From: Bradyrhizobium daqingense
Lineage (GTDB): Bacteria; Pseudomonadota; Alphaproteobacteria; Rhizobiales; Xanthobacteraceae
Assembly (NCBI RefSeq): GCF_021044685.1
Contig: NZ_CP088014.1
Location: 5,008,001-5,072,000, forward strand
DNA length: 64,000 nt
Reading direction: 5' to 3'
Shown: piece by piece, positions 17,184-25,498 of the stretch
How the letters are laid out: each line of letters opens with the position of its first letter
Numbering within the stretch: the first letter of the stretch is position 1
Made by a program: the position numbers and the translations under genes
The notes under the pieces: model-generated
Databases searched by the model: none
The model's input: only the letters and a program-made list of their open reading frames with translations
Told to the model about the DNA's origin: nothing

Positions 17184-18155
17184 CTACAACGTCATCTGCA
17201 TCGGTTCAGGATAGTAGCGGAAGCCTTCGCCCGTCTTGGCGATGTGGCCGTAGCCCGGCCAGGCGAAGTGATAGGACATCACTGGGGTCTTGTTCGCCGC
17301 GAGCATGGTCAGGAGCTTGACGCGCGACTCGGCCGCCTGCTTCGGATCGGTGTCGTAGGAGAACTCCATCCGTGGCCGCTCCAGCAGCAGCACCGAATGG
17401 TGCGAGAGGTCGCCGAGGAAGGCGAAGGATTTGCCCGCCGACGAGACCGTGAAGATGGTGTGACCGACGGTGTGGCCGGGCGCGGCGATCGCCTGCACGC
17501 CCGGCAGGAACTCCTGGCCGTCCTTGAAGAACACGATGCGGTCGCGGACCGGCAGCAGGTTCTTGCGGGCGTGCACGACGAAGTCCTTCGCGGCGCTGCC
17601 GAGCTTGCCTTCGTCGGTCCAGAAGTCGAAATCGGTCTGGGAGATGTAGACCTGTGCGTTCGGAAACAGCGGCTTGCCGCCTTCGTCCACGATGCCGCCG
17701 ATATGGTCGATATGGGCATGCGAGCAGACCACGGCGTCGATCTGCTCCGGCTTGATGCCGGCCTCCGTCATGCTCTTCTGTTGCCGCCCGGTGCTGGCGC
17801 CGAACATCTTCGAGCTGCCCATGCCGGTATCGAACAGGATGAGCTTGTCGCCGGTGTTCACGATCGGAGAATTCTGTTCGAGCACGACGTTGTCCGGCGA
17901 CAGGAAATTGTCCGCCAGCATTTTCTTGACCTCTTCCTTGGGAACGCCGGTGAACGTTCCGGAGGGATCGCCAAGCGGCAGCGGTCCGTCGGAGACGACG
18001 GTTACCTCGGCATCGCCGAGAATGAAGCGGTGCCAATAGGGCGTCTGCGTGCCGAGCTTGGGAGCCCGAGCCATTGCGCTGCTGCCGAGCATGGCGCTGG
18101 CACCAAGGCCCGCCCCGAGTGCGAGCAGGGACCGACGAGAGACATCGATTGTCAT
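17184..18155 (-). CDS. Tat-exported MBL-fold metallo-hydrolase
   Basis: The 323-residue protein has a twin-arginine signal (MTIDVSRRSLLALGAGLGAS) and a zinc motif HAHIDHIGG near residue 146 of the precursor, the HxHxDH signature of metallo-beta-lactamase-fold hydrolases. Further ligand regions are GHTVGHTIF near residue 229 and FAWPGYGHIAKTGEGF at the C-terminus. Layout and length resemble methyl parathion hydrolase-like and lactonase-like exported enzymes; the substrate is not known. It lies between the RND pump and the GntR-controlled catabolic cluster but is transcribed toward the pump. The partial gene at 1-376 looks like a paralogue. Confidence 0.85.
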   Translation of the reverse strand: MTIDVSRRSLLALGAGLGASAMLGSSAMARAPKLGTQTPYWHRFILGDAEVTVVSDGPLPLGDPSGTFTGVPKEEVKKMLADNFLSPDNVVLEQNSPIVNTGDKLILFDTGMGSSKMFGASTGRQQKSMTEAGIKPEQIDAVVCSHAHIDHIGGIVDEGGKPLFPNAQVYISQTDFDFWTDEGKLGSAAKDFVVHARKNLLPVRDRIVFFKDGQEFLPGVQAIAAPGHTVGHTIFTVSSAGKSFAFLGDLSHHSVLLLERPRMEFSYDTDPKQAAESRVKLLTMLAANKTPVMSYHFAWPGYGHIAKTGEGFRYYPEPMQMTL

Positions 18156-18311
18156 GCGTTTCCTCGCTTTTGTCTTTTATCTTGCGCTGGTTCGCGCATC
18201 GCGGCCGGCCGTCGGCCATGTGGCCGGAGGTCGGCAGATTCCATGCTGCGCTGGTTACGACTAGCTAGCAAGTAGAATTGGTTCGCAGATGTGCGACCGC
18301 GGAATTGCGCT

Positions 18312-18998
18312 TTACGCAATTCTCAGCGTGAGGTCATTGCCTTCCGTCTCGGCAAAGCCTGCCTGCAAGACCTCTTCGCGCTTATGGCGCAGATGTGCGC
18401 GCAGGATGTGGGAGAGGCCGGCGCCGTCGCGGCGCTGGAGCGCATTGAGGATTGCTTCGTGCTCCCTGACGGCGAGCGCCCAGCGCTGCGTCGTCATCGG
18501 CGTGACATAACGCGCGCGCCGGATGCGCGCAGTGACGGATGTGTACAACGCTGCGAGCACAGGGTTTCCGGCGGCGTTGACGATGGCTTCGTGAATGGCG
18601 CGGTTGCCGCGATAGTACTGAATCAGATCGCCGTCGTGATAATGCTGCACCATCTCCCCATGCGCGGCGGCGATCGCATCGATCTCGGCATCGGTGATGC
18701 GCTCGCAGGCGAGCTCGCCGGCCAGGGCCTCCAAGCCCTGGCAGACCTCGAACAGGTCACGCATGTCCTTGTCGGTCAGCTTCGCCGCGCGCGAGCCACG
18801 GTGCGGCAGCAGCTGCACGAGGCCTTCGGCAGCCAGCACCTTCAGCGCCTCGCGCAGCGGCGTGCGCGAGATCTCGAGCCGTTCGCACAGCTCGCGCTCG
18901 GGAATTCGCGCGCCCGGCGGGATCTCGCCGTCGAGCAGGATGGCGCGGATGCGCCCGACGACTTCTTCATGAAGCATGGGTCTGAACTCAATTTGCAT
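18312..18998 (-). CDS. GntR-family regulator (FCD/FadR type)
   Basis: The 228-residue regulator has a winged-helix GntR domain (residues about 8-72: GEIPPGARIPERELCERLEISRTPLREALKVLAAEGLV) and an all-helical FCD ligand domain with the metal-binding D/H pattern (RGNRAIHEAIVNAAGN, and VREHEAILNALQRRD near residue 180). Such proteins often sense the organic acid degraded by the adjacent pathway. It is divergent from the enoyl-CoA hydratase gene. The start at 18998 lies within a 19-bp repeat that looks like an operator; an internal ATG at 18977 is the alternative and would leave the repeat fully upstream. Autoregulation is likely. Confidence 0.9.
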   Translation of the reverse strand: MQIEFRPMLHEEVVGRIRAILLDGEIPPGARIPERELCERLEISRTPLREALKVLAAEGLVQLLPHRGSRAAKLTDKDMRDLFEVCQGLEALAGELACERITDAEIDAIAAAHGEMVQHYHDGDLIQYYRGNRAIHEAIVNAAGNPVLAALYTSVTARIRRARYVTPMTTQRWALAVREHEAILNALQRRDGAGLSHILRAHLRHKREEVLQAGFAETEGNDLTLRIA

Positions 18999-19069
18999 TC
19001 AAAAATGCGCTCTGGACGGAAAAATTGCAAGTTCCAGCTTGAAAATCCGACAATTTGCATTCAAAAATG
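18989..19069. promoter_or_regulatory. Direct 19-bp repeat, candidate GntR operators
   Basis: The sequence CAATTTGCATTCAAAAATG occurs perfectly at 18989-19007 and 19051-19069, 62 bp apart, in the spacer between the gntR gene and the catabolic operon. Each copy contains the dyad GCATT-CAAA-AATGC (second copy ends in T). The spacer is AT-rich relative to the window. One copy sits at the gntR start and the other 25 bp before the hydratase ATG, positions suited to control of both genes. Confidence 0.7.
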
Positions 19070-19093
19070 TAAAAAACAGAAAGGCGCGAGGAA

Positions 19094-19888
19094 ATGGACC
19101 TTCAAGTCGAGGCAGAAGACCTCGTTTTTGAATGCACTGATGGCATCGGACGGATCACCTTCAACCGCCCGCAGGCGCGCAACGCCTTCACCTTCGCCAT
19201 GTACGAACGGCTTGCCGCGATCTGCGAGGCGGCTAACCGCGACCAGTCGATCAAGGTGCTGGTGCTGCGCGGGGCAGGCGACAAGGCGTTCGCCTCGGGC
19301 ACCGACATCAACCAGTTCCGCGAATTTAGGACGCCACAGGACGCGATCGACTACGAGAACCGCATCGATCGGGTGCTGACCACGCTGGAGCAGTGCCGGG
19401 TGCCGACGATCGCGGCGATCAACGGGTTCTGCACCGGAGGCGGGGCCGGCATCGCCGCGGCCTGCGATCTCCGCATCGGCACGCGCACTGCGAAGATTGG
19501 CTTTCCCATCGCCAGGACGCTCGGCAATTGCCTGTCGATGTCCAATGTCGGCCGTCTCACGGCGCTCATTGGCGCTGCGCGTGTGAAGGATCTGATCTTC
19601 ACCGCGCGTCTCGTCGATGCCACGGAAGCGGCGAGCGTCGGGCTGCTCGGCGAGGTCGTCGAGGACATCGCCGCGCTGGACAAGCGGGCCGACGAGGTCG
19701 CCCGGCTGCTCGCGGGCCACGCGCCGCTGACTCTGAATGCGACCAAGCAGGCGGTTGCCCGCCTGCAACGACGGCTCACGGGCGACGAGGGCGAAGACCT
19801 CATCCTGATGTGCTACACGAGCCAGGATTTTCGCGAAGGGCTCGATGCTTTCCTCAACAAGCGCGCGCCGCAATGGCGCGGCCAATAG
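19094..19888 (+). CDS. Enoyl-CoA hydratase/isomerase family protein
   Basis: The 264-residue crotonase-fold protein has the opening strand GIGRITFNRPQARNAFTFAMYERL, the oxyanion-hole segment VLRGAGDKAFASGTDINQF (near residue 62) and the second one INGFCTGGGAGIAAACDLRIG (near residue 112). The usual catalytic glutamate positions around residue 140 read FPIARTLGNCLS, so a standard hydratase reaction is not certain. Isomerase, hydrolase or lyase activity is possible. It is the first gene of a cluster that runs through a CoA-transferase and a TTT transporter. A GAGGAA ribosome binding site precedes the ATG. Confidence 0.88.
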   Translation: MDLQVEAEDLVFECTDGIGRITFNRPQARNAFTFAMYERLAAICEAANRDQSIKVLVLRGAGDKAFASGTDINQFREFRTPQDAIDYENRIDRVLTTLEQCRVPTIAAINGFCTGGGAGIAAACDLRIGTRTAKIGFPIARTLGNCLSMSNVGRLTALIGAARVKDLIFTARLVDATEAASVGLLGEVVEDIAALDKRADEVARLLAGHAPLTLNATKQAVARLQRRLTGDEGEDLILMCYTSQDFREGLDAFLNKRAPQWRGQ

Positions 19889-19897
19889 GACGGGCCG

Positions 19898-21151
19898 ATG
19901 CAAAGTTCGCAATCCACCTCCCGCCGTTCCGGACCGCTCGCCGGCCTCAAGGTCATCGATCTCACCCATGTCATGGCCGGGCCGACCTGCACTCTGATGC
20001 TCGCCGACATGGGCGCCGACGTCATCAAGATCGAGAAATGGCCGAACGGCGACGACACCCGCCATTCGGTGCCGCCGAAGATCGGCGATGAAGCGGCCTC
20101 CTTCCTGATGATGAACCGCAACAAGCGCGGCATCGTGCTCGATCTGAAGACCGACGGCGGCAAAGAGGTGCTGCGGCGCCTGATCGCGAGCGCTGACGTG
20201 CTGGTCGAGAACTTTGCGCCCGGCGCGATGGAACGTCTTGGTTTCGGCTACGAGGCGCTGCACGCCGAATTCCCGGCGCTGATCTACTGCTCGCTGTCCG
20301 GCTTTGGTCGCACCGGCCCCTACAAGCATCGCCGTGGCTTCGATCTGGTCGCGCAGGCCATGAGCGGTATCATGAGCTTCACCGGCGAACGTCCCGACGG
20401 TCCGCCCGTCAAATGCGGTCCCCCGCTGTCCGACATCACCGCCGGCCTGCTCGCCAGCATGGGCATCCTCGCCGCCTATACCCATCGCCTCAAGACCGGC
20501 GAAGGGCAGTGGGTCGAGACCTCGCTCTATGAGGCCGCACTGGTGCAGACCTATTGGCAGTCGACCATCGCGCTCGCGGCCGGCACCGCGCCCCGCGCGA
20601 TGGGGTCGGCGCATCCCCTCAACGCGCCGTACCAGGCCTTCGAGGCTTCGGACGGCTGGCTCGTCGTCGGTGGCGCCAACAAGAAGCACTGGCTGTTGAT
20701 GCTGGAAGCGCTCGGCGCCAGCGAGCTCGCCGCCGATCCGCGGTTCGTCACGGGGGCCGATCGCATGGCGAATTTGAAGGAGCTCGAAGTGATCCTGAGC
20801 GAACGCTTCCGCACCAAATCCCGCGCGCACTGGCTCGCGGCATTGGATGAGAAGGGCGTGCCGTGCGGACCCGTGCACGACATGCTGGAGGCCCTCGGCG
20901 ATCCCCAGACGCTGGCGCGCGAGATGGTGGTCGAGGTCGAGCACTCCACGCTCGGTCCCGTCAAGACGATCGGCCTTCCCATCAAGTTTTCGGAGACCCC
21001 GGGCAAAGTGCGATCGGGCGCTCCGGTTTATGGTGAGCACACCGACGAGGTGCTGGCCGAGCACGGGTTCGAGCCATCGCGAATTGAAGCGCTCGAGAAA
21101 GAAGGCGCGATCGTGCGGGCATCAGGCAGGGGCGAGGAACGCGTCGCCTGA
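19898..21151 (+). CDS. Class III CoA-transferase (CaiB/BaiF family)
   Basis: The 417-residue enzyme has the class III pattern: GPLAGLKVIDLTHVMAGPTCTLMLADMGADVIKIE at the N-terminus, NRNKRGIVLDLKTDGGKEVLRRL, the catalytic aspartate region GFDLVAQAMSGIMSFTGE near residue 148, and DITAGLLASMGILAAY. Such enzymes move CoA from a donor (often succinyl-CoA or formyl-CoA) to a carboxylic acid. It lies 9 bp after the hydratase gene and before a tricarboxylate-type transporter, which suggests activation of an imported organic acid. The substrate cannot be named from sequence. Confidence 0.92.
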   Translation: MQSSQSTSRRSGPLAGLKVIDLTHVMAGPTCTLMLADMGADVIKIEKWPNGDDTRHSVPPKIGDEAASFLMMNRNKRGIVLDLKTDGGKEVLRRLIASADVLVENFAPGAMERLGFGYEALHAEFPALIYCSLSGFGRTGPYKHRRGFDLVAQAMSGIMSFTGERPDGPPVKCGPPLSDITAGLLASMGILAAYTHRLKTGEGQWVETSLYEAALVQTYWQSTIALAAGTAPRAMGSAHPLNAPYQAFEASDGWLVVGGANKKHWLLMLEALGASELAADPRFVTGADRMANLKELEVILSERFRTKSRAHWLAALDEKGVPCGPVHDMLEALGDPQTLAREMVVEVEHSTLGPVKTIGLPIKFSETPGKVRSGAPVYGEHTDEVLAEHGFEPSRIEALEKEGAIVRASGRGEERVA

Positions 21152-21201
21152 ATGGATTTCGACACGACAACGATAAAAGACAAAATCAGCTGGAGGAAAT
21201 C

Positions 21202-22194
21202 ATGGGTCGGACGTCAACACTTCTGCTTTCCGCAGCCGCAACCGTGCTCGCCGGCACGGTTCCGGCGCTTTGCGCCTGGCAGCCGCAAAAGCCGATCGAG
21301 TTCGTGGCCACGGCGGGGCCCGGCGGCGGCACCGACAACCTCGCCCGCGCGGTGCAGAACATCATCACCAAGCACAAGCTGACCGAGCAGCCCATCGTCG
21401 TCGTCAACAAGGGCGGCGGCAGCGGCGCGGAAGGTTACGTTTATGGCAAGGCTTCCGCCGGCGATCCCTACAAGGTGATCTTCGGCACTTCGAACGCCTG
21501 GCAGCAGCCGCTCGTCTCCAAGGTCGCCTTCAACTACACCGATCTCACTCCGATCGCGGCGATGGCGCAGGACGAGTTTTTGCTGTGGGTCAAGCAGGAC
21601 GCGCCCTACAAGACGGCGGGCGACTATCTGAAAGCTGCCGCCGCAGGCGAGTTCAAGATGGGCGGCGCGCAGTCGAAGGACACCGATGAGGTCCTGACGC
21701 GCATGATCGAGAAGGCCGGCAAGATCAAGCTGACCTATATCCCGTTCAAGAGCGGCGCGGAGACTGCCGTCCAGCTTGCAGGCGGACACCTCGATTCCCA
21801 CGTCAACAATCCCAGCGAGAGCCTCGGGCAATGGCGCGGCGGCACGCAGCGCCCGCTCTGTGTCTTCAGTCCGAAGCGTCTGCCGCAAGGCCCGAAGGTC
21901 ACCGCAAGCGAAGGCTGGAGCGACGTTCCGACCTGCGTCGAGCAGGGCCTCGACATCAAGCAATATGAGCAGCCGCGTACCGTGTGGCTGCCCGGCAAGG
22001 TCACGCCGGATCAAGCCGCGTTTTATGTCGACCTGATGAAGAAGGTGCAGGCCACGCCCGAGTGGAAGGACTACATCGAGAGGACCTCCCAGGTCGACAC
22101 CTTCCTGACCGGCGCCGAGCTCGACAAGTTCATCAAGGAGGACCTCGAGCACATCAGGCAGGTCGCGGGTGAGCAGGGCTGGCTTGTCAAGTGA
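21202..22194 (+). CDS. Tripartite tricarboxylate transporter substrate-binding protein (TctC/Bug family)
   Basis: The 330-residue periplasmic receptor has an N-terminal signal peptide cleaved near ALCA-WQPQKP. The Bug-family ligand loops are visible: the first, FVATAGPGGGTDNLARAV, near residue 35, and the second, GGAQSKDTDEVLTRMI, near residue 155. Bug proteins bind carboxylates such as citrate, aromatic acids or amino acids and pass them to TctA/TctB. It lies 50 bp after the CoA-transferase gene with an AGGAAA-type ribosome binding site. The transport genes follow after a repeat-filled gap. Confidence 0.92.
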   Translation: MGRTSTLLLSAAATVLAGTVPALCAWQPQKPIEFVATAGPGGGTDNLARAVQNIITKHKLTEQPIVVVNKGGGSGAEGYVYGKASAGDPYKVIFGTSNAWQQPLVSKVAFNYTDLTPIAAMAQDEFLLWVKQDAPYKTAGDYLKAAAAGEFKMGGAQSKDTDEVLTRMIEKAGKIKLTYIPFKSGAETAVQLAGGHLDSHVNNPSESLGQWRGGTQRPLCVFSPKRLPQGPKVTASEGWSDVPTCVEQGLDIKQYEQPRTVWLPGKVTPDQAAFYVDLMKKVQATPEWKDYIERTSQVDTFLTGAELDKFIKEDLEHIRQVAGEQGWLVK

Positions 22195-22238
22195 GGCCGA
22201 GAATGGCCTTCGATCGCGCAGCCGACTGCAGCCCTGGT

Positions 22239-22352
22239 CCTCATCCTGAGGAGCCCGCCGGAGGCGGGCGTCTCGAAGGATGGCCGCGGATGCGATGTCG
22301 CCTGGAACCGTCCTTCGAGACGCGCGCCAAAGCGCGCTCCTCAGGACGAGGA
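22239..22352. repeat. Paired palindromic repeat inside the transport operon
   Basis: Two oppositely oriented copies of a hairpin repeat occupy the gap between tctC and tctB. The first (22239-22283) contains CATCCTGAGGAGC, an inner GCCCGCC/GGCGGGC stem, and CGTCTCGAAGGATG. The second (22308-22352) is the same element reversed (CCTTCGAGACGCGCGCC .. CTCCTCAGGACGAGG). The same family occurs at 60890-61025. It is recalled as common in bradyrhizobia. Its presence between receptor and permease genes may lower downstream expression, which would fit a need for more receptor than permease. Confidence 0.75.
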
Positions 22353-22372
22353 CTGTTTCGCTGGAGCCTTCC

Positions 22373-22855
22373 ATGATCTCCCGTCGCGCCCTCGAACTCG
22401 CCACCGCCGTGCTCACCGGCAGCTTCGGTGCGGCCGTCATCGTCTCCAGCCTCGACAACGGTATCGGCTGGTCGAGCGCGGGCGTGGAAGCCGGCACGTT
22501 TCCGTTTCTGACCGGGATCATCGTCGTGGTCGGGAGCCTCTACAATCTGGTGCGCGGCGCGATGCCGGCGGCGACATTGGCCAACGTCCCGATCGCCATC
22601 ACGTCGATCGAGCTGCGCCGGCTTGCGGGTCTGTTCGTGCCGGCTGCGCTCTTCGTGGCGGCGATCCCGCTGGTCGGGATGTACGTGGCATCAGCGCTCT
22701 ACGTCTTTGCAGTGCTCGTCATCCCGCGGCATCAATCGGTCCCCCGCGCGCTGGCCATGGCGGGCGCGACGGCGCTTGCGCTCTACGTCGTGTTCGAGCG
22801 CATGTTCCAGGTCAGCTTGCCGCACGGCGCTCTCGACGCCGCGTTCGGGTTCTGA
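22373..22855 (+). CDS. Tripartite tricarboxylate transporter small membrane subunit (TctB family)
   Basis: The 160-residue membrane protein has four hydrophobic helices: near residues 8-28, 42-62, 82-105 and 125-145, the TctB (DUF1468) pattern. It forms the small integral subunit of the TTT permease with TctA. The frame is open upstream to 22280, but those codons lie inside the repeat, and the ATG at 22373 fits the family start. It is followed by tctA after 11 bp. Confidence 0.88.
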   Translation: MISRRALELATAVLTGSFGAAVIVSSLDNGIGWSSAGVEAGTFPFLTGIIVVVGSLYNLVRGAMPAATLANVPIAITSIELRRLAGLFVPAALFVAAIPLVGMYVASALYVFAVLVIPRHQSVPRALAMAGATALALYVVFERMFQVSLPHGALDAAFGF

Positions 22856-22866
22856 CGGAGAGGCCG

Positions 22867-24405
22867 ATGGATAATCTCTCGGAGCTCCTGCACGGCGTCA
22901 CCATCGCGGTCACCATGCCGCATCTGGCCCTGATGGTGGTTGGCGTGCTGCTCGGCATTCTCGTCGGCGTGCTGCCGGGGCTGGGCGCGCCGAACGGGGT
23001 GTCGCTGCTCCTGCCGCTGACCTTCGGCATGCAGCCGGTGTCGGCGATCATCCTGCTCTCCAGCATGTATTGGGGTGCGCTATTCGGCGGCTCCGTCACC
23101 TCGATCCTGTTCAACATTCCCGGCGAGCCGTCGTCGGTCGCTACCACATTCGACGGTTATCCGATGGCGCGCGACGGCCGGCCGACCACGGCGCTCGCGA
23201 CCGCGTTCGGCTCGGCGGCGATCGGGGCGCTGATCGGCGTCATCCTGATCACTTTCCTTGCGTCCTGGGTGGCCCAGGTCGCGCTCGCCTTTGGACCGGC
23301 AGAGTACTTTGCAGTCTATTTCCTCGCCTTTGCCAGCTTCGTCGGCATGGGCGGTTCGGCGCCGATCAAGACCATCGTGGCGCTGGCCATCGGCTTTGCG
23401 ATCGCTGCGATCGGCATCGACACGGTGTCCGGCAGCGTCCGCCTCACCATGGGCGTCGATGAGCTGGTGAAGGGCGTGAGCTTCGTCGTCGCCGTCATGG
23501 GCCTGTTCGGCATCGGCGAGCTGCTGGTTGCGGTCGAAGAGGAGTTTCATGCCCGCGCGGTTTCCTCGAAGATCGATTGGCGCGAGGTGTTCCGCGCCGT
23601 CGGGCAGCTGCCCCGGCACGGCGTGGCTTTGCTGCGCAGTGCCGCGATTGGATGCTGGATGGGGATCACGCCGGGAGGCCCGACCGCGGCCTCCTTCATG
23701 AGCTACGGCATCGCGCGCCGCTTCTCGCGCCGCGGCCGATATTTCGGCACCGGCGAGGTCGAGGGCATCGTCTCGCCGGAGACGGCCGATCATGCCGCCG
23801 GCACCAGCGCGCTGTTGCCGATGCTGTCGCTCGGCATTCCCGGATCGGCCACCGCTGCGGTCATGATGGGCGGGCTGATGATCTGGGGTCTCAATCCCGG
23901 ACCGATGCTGTTCGTCGACCAAAAGGATTTCGTCTGGGGCCTGATCGCCTCGATGTATGTCGGCAACATCGTCGCCGTGGTGCTGGTGCTGCTCACCGTG
24001 CCGGTCTTCGCCGCCCTGATGCGAATTCCCTTCGTGGTGATCGCGCCGCTGATCGTGATCATCTGCGTCGTCGGCGCCTATTCGGTCTCCAACTCCTATC
24101 TCGACGTGGTCATGATGCTCGGCTTCGGCGTCGTGGGCTATCTCTTCAAGAAGCTGTTCTATCCGCTGGCGCCGCTCGTCCTCGCGATCGTCATCGGTGA
24201 CAAGGCCGAAGACGCGTTCCGGCAGTCGATGCTGATCTCGAAGGGCTCACTGGGGATCTTCTTTGCCAACAAGCTGGTGTCCTGCCTGATCGTGGCCGGC
24301 ATCGCGCTGTTGCTGCTTCCGCTCGTGCTGCAGCTCGCGCGGCTCTGGCGCAAGCCCGCATCCACCGCGACTGACACGCCAGCCCATGAAAAGGTGATCC
24401 TATGA
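22867..24405 (+). CDS. Tripartite tricarboxylate transporter large permease (TctA family)
   Basis: The 512-residue permease has about 12 transmembrane helices. The signature GVLPGLGAPNGVSLLLPLTFGM (near residue 38) contains the proline-glycine motif conserved in TctA, and a related internal-repeat motif GCWMGITPGGPTAASFMSYGI is near residue 262. YWGALFGGSVTSILFNIPGEPSS near residue 62 is also typical. It carries out ion-coupled uptake of the acid delivered by the Bug receptor. It overlaps the PdxA-like gene by 4 bp (ATGA), which ties import to that dehydrogenase. Confidence 0.94.
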   Translation: MDNLSELLHGVTIAVTMPHLALMVVGVLLGILVGVLPGLGAPNGVSLLLPLTFGMQPVSAIILLSSMYWGALFGGSVTSILFNIPGEPSSVATTFDGYPMARDGRPTTALATAFGSAAIGALIGVILITFLASWVAQVALAFGPAEYFAVYFLAFASFVGMGGSAPIKTIVALAIGFAIAAIGIDTVSGSVRLTMGVDELVKGVSFVVAVMGLFGIGELLVAVEEEFHARAVSSKIDWREVFRAVGQLPRHGVALLRSAAIGCWMGITPGGPTAASFMSYGIARRFSRRGRYFGTGEVEGIVSPETADHAAGTSALLPMLSLGIPGSATAAVMMGGLMIWGLNPGPMLFVDQKDFVWGLIASMYVGNIVAVVLVLLTVPVFAALMRIPFVVIAPLIVIICVVGAYSVSNSYLDVVMMLGFGVVGYLFKKLFYPLAPLVLAIVIGDKAEDAFRQSMLISKGSLGIFFANKLVSCLIVAGIALLLLPLVLQLARLWRKPASTATDTPAHEKVIL

Positions 24406-25406
24406 CCGCAAAGCCGCTCATCGCATTGGCGATGGGAGATCCTGCCGGCATCAGTCCGGAGCTGGCGGCGAAGCTCGCAGTGCAAGACGACATCCGCGCG
24501 AGTTGTCGGCTGGTCGTCATCGGTGACCGCCGCATCTTCGACGAGGGCGCGCGCGTCGCCGGCGTCAAGCCGGACTTGACGATGGTGGAGCAGGGGACCG
24601 ACCTCCGCGCAAGTCAGGGCGACGCGTTGTTCCTCGACCTCGGCCATCTCGATCTGAAAGAAGTCGAGCCGAAGACCGCGACGCTCGCCGGCGGCAAGTT
24701 CGCACTGGCAAACTACAGGCATGCGCTCGAGCTCGGCCGCGACGGGCACGTCCATGCCGTCTGCTTCACGCCGTTCAACAAGCAGGCGATGCGGCTTGCC
24801 CGCGCCGAGTACGACGACGAGATCGCGTTTTCGGCCGAAATTGTCGGTCTCAAGACCGCGGCGAGCGAGTTCAACGTGCTGGACCGGCTCTGGAACGCGC
24901 GGGTGACCTCGCATATCCCGCTCAGGGACGTCGCCGCAAAGCTGTCCGCCGAACGCATCCACCGTGCGCTCAAGCTGACCGATGCCTGCATGCGCAATGC
25001 CGGTTTCGCGCGCCCCCGCATCGCGGTCGCGGGACTCAATCCGCACGCCGGCGACGGCGGCAATTTCGGCCGCGAGGAGATCGACATCATCGCGCCCGTG
25101 GTCGCGGCCGGCCAGCGCGAGGGCATCGCCGCGGAGGGACCATTCCCCGCCGACACCGTGTTCCTGCGTGCCAAGGCCGGCGCCTTCGATGCGGTGCTGA
25201 CGATGTATCACGACCAGGGCCAGATCGCTATGAAGCTGATGGGCTTCGATCGCGGCGTGACCTTGCTCGGCGGCTTCCCATTTCCGATCTGCACGCCCGC
25301 GCACGGCACGGCCTACGACATCGCGGGGCAGGGCATCGCATCGATCGGTGCCAGCCGCGCCGCGCTGCTGCTGGCTGCGGAGATGGCCGCGCGCAGGGCG
25401 GCCTGA
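24402..25406 (+). CDS. PdxA-family dehydrogenase (4-hydroxythreonine-4-phosphate dehydrogenase-like)
   Basis: The 334-residue protein carries the family start ALAMGDPAGISPELAAKL, the metal ligands in VTSHIPLRDV (near residue 168), GLNPHAGDGGNFGREEID (near residue 210) and TMYHDQGQIAMKLMGF (near residue 268), and the end motif TPAHGTAYDIAGQG. Some homologues work in pyridoxal phosphate synthesis, others in catabolism (four-carbon acid phosphates, or dihydrodiol dicarboxylates as in TphB). Placement at the end of a transporter and CoA-transferase operon makes a catabolic role more likely. No DUF1537 kinase, the usual partner in the four-carbon acid pathway, is present. Confidence 0.88.
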   Translation: MTAKPLIALAMGDPAGISPELAAKLAVQDDIRASCRLVVIGDRRIFDEGARVAGVKPDLTMVEQGTDLRASQGDALFLDLGHLDLKEVEPKTATLAGGKFALANYRHALELGRDGHVHAVCFTPFNKQAMRLARAEYDDEIAFSAEIVGLKTAASEFNVLDRLWNARVTSHIPLRDVAAKLSAERIHRALKLTDACMRNAGFARPRIAVAGLNPHAGDGGNFGREEIDIIAPVVAAGQREGIAAEGPFPADTVFLRAKAGAFDAVLTMYHDQGQIAMKLMGFDRGVTLLGGFPFPICTPAHGTAYDIAGQGIASIGASRAALLLAAEMAARRAA

Positions 25407-25498
25407 CGGCAGGCCGGCTCGTTCGGCGTTACTTCGCGACGATCAACGTGCGCACGGGAGTTCTTTTTCCGCGAGGCTGAACACGGAATGGGAGACCT

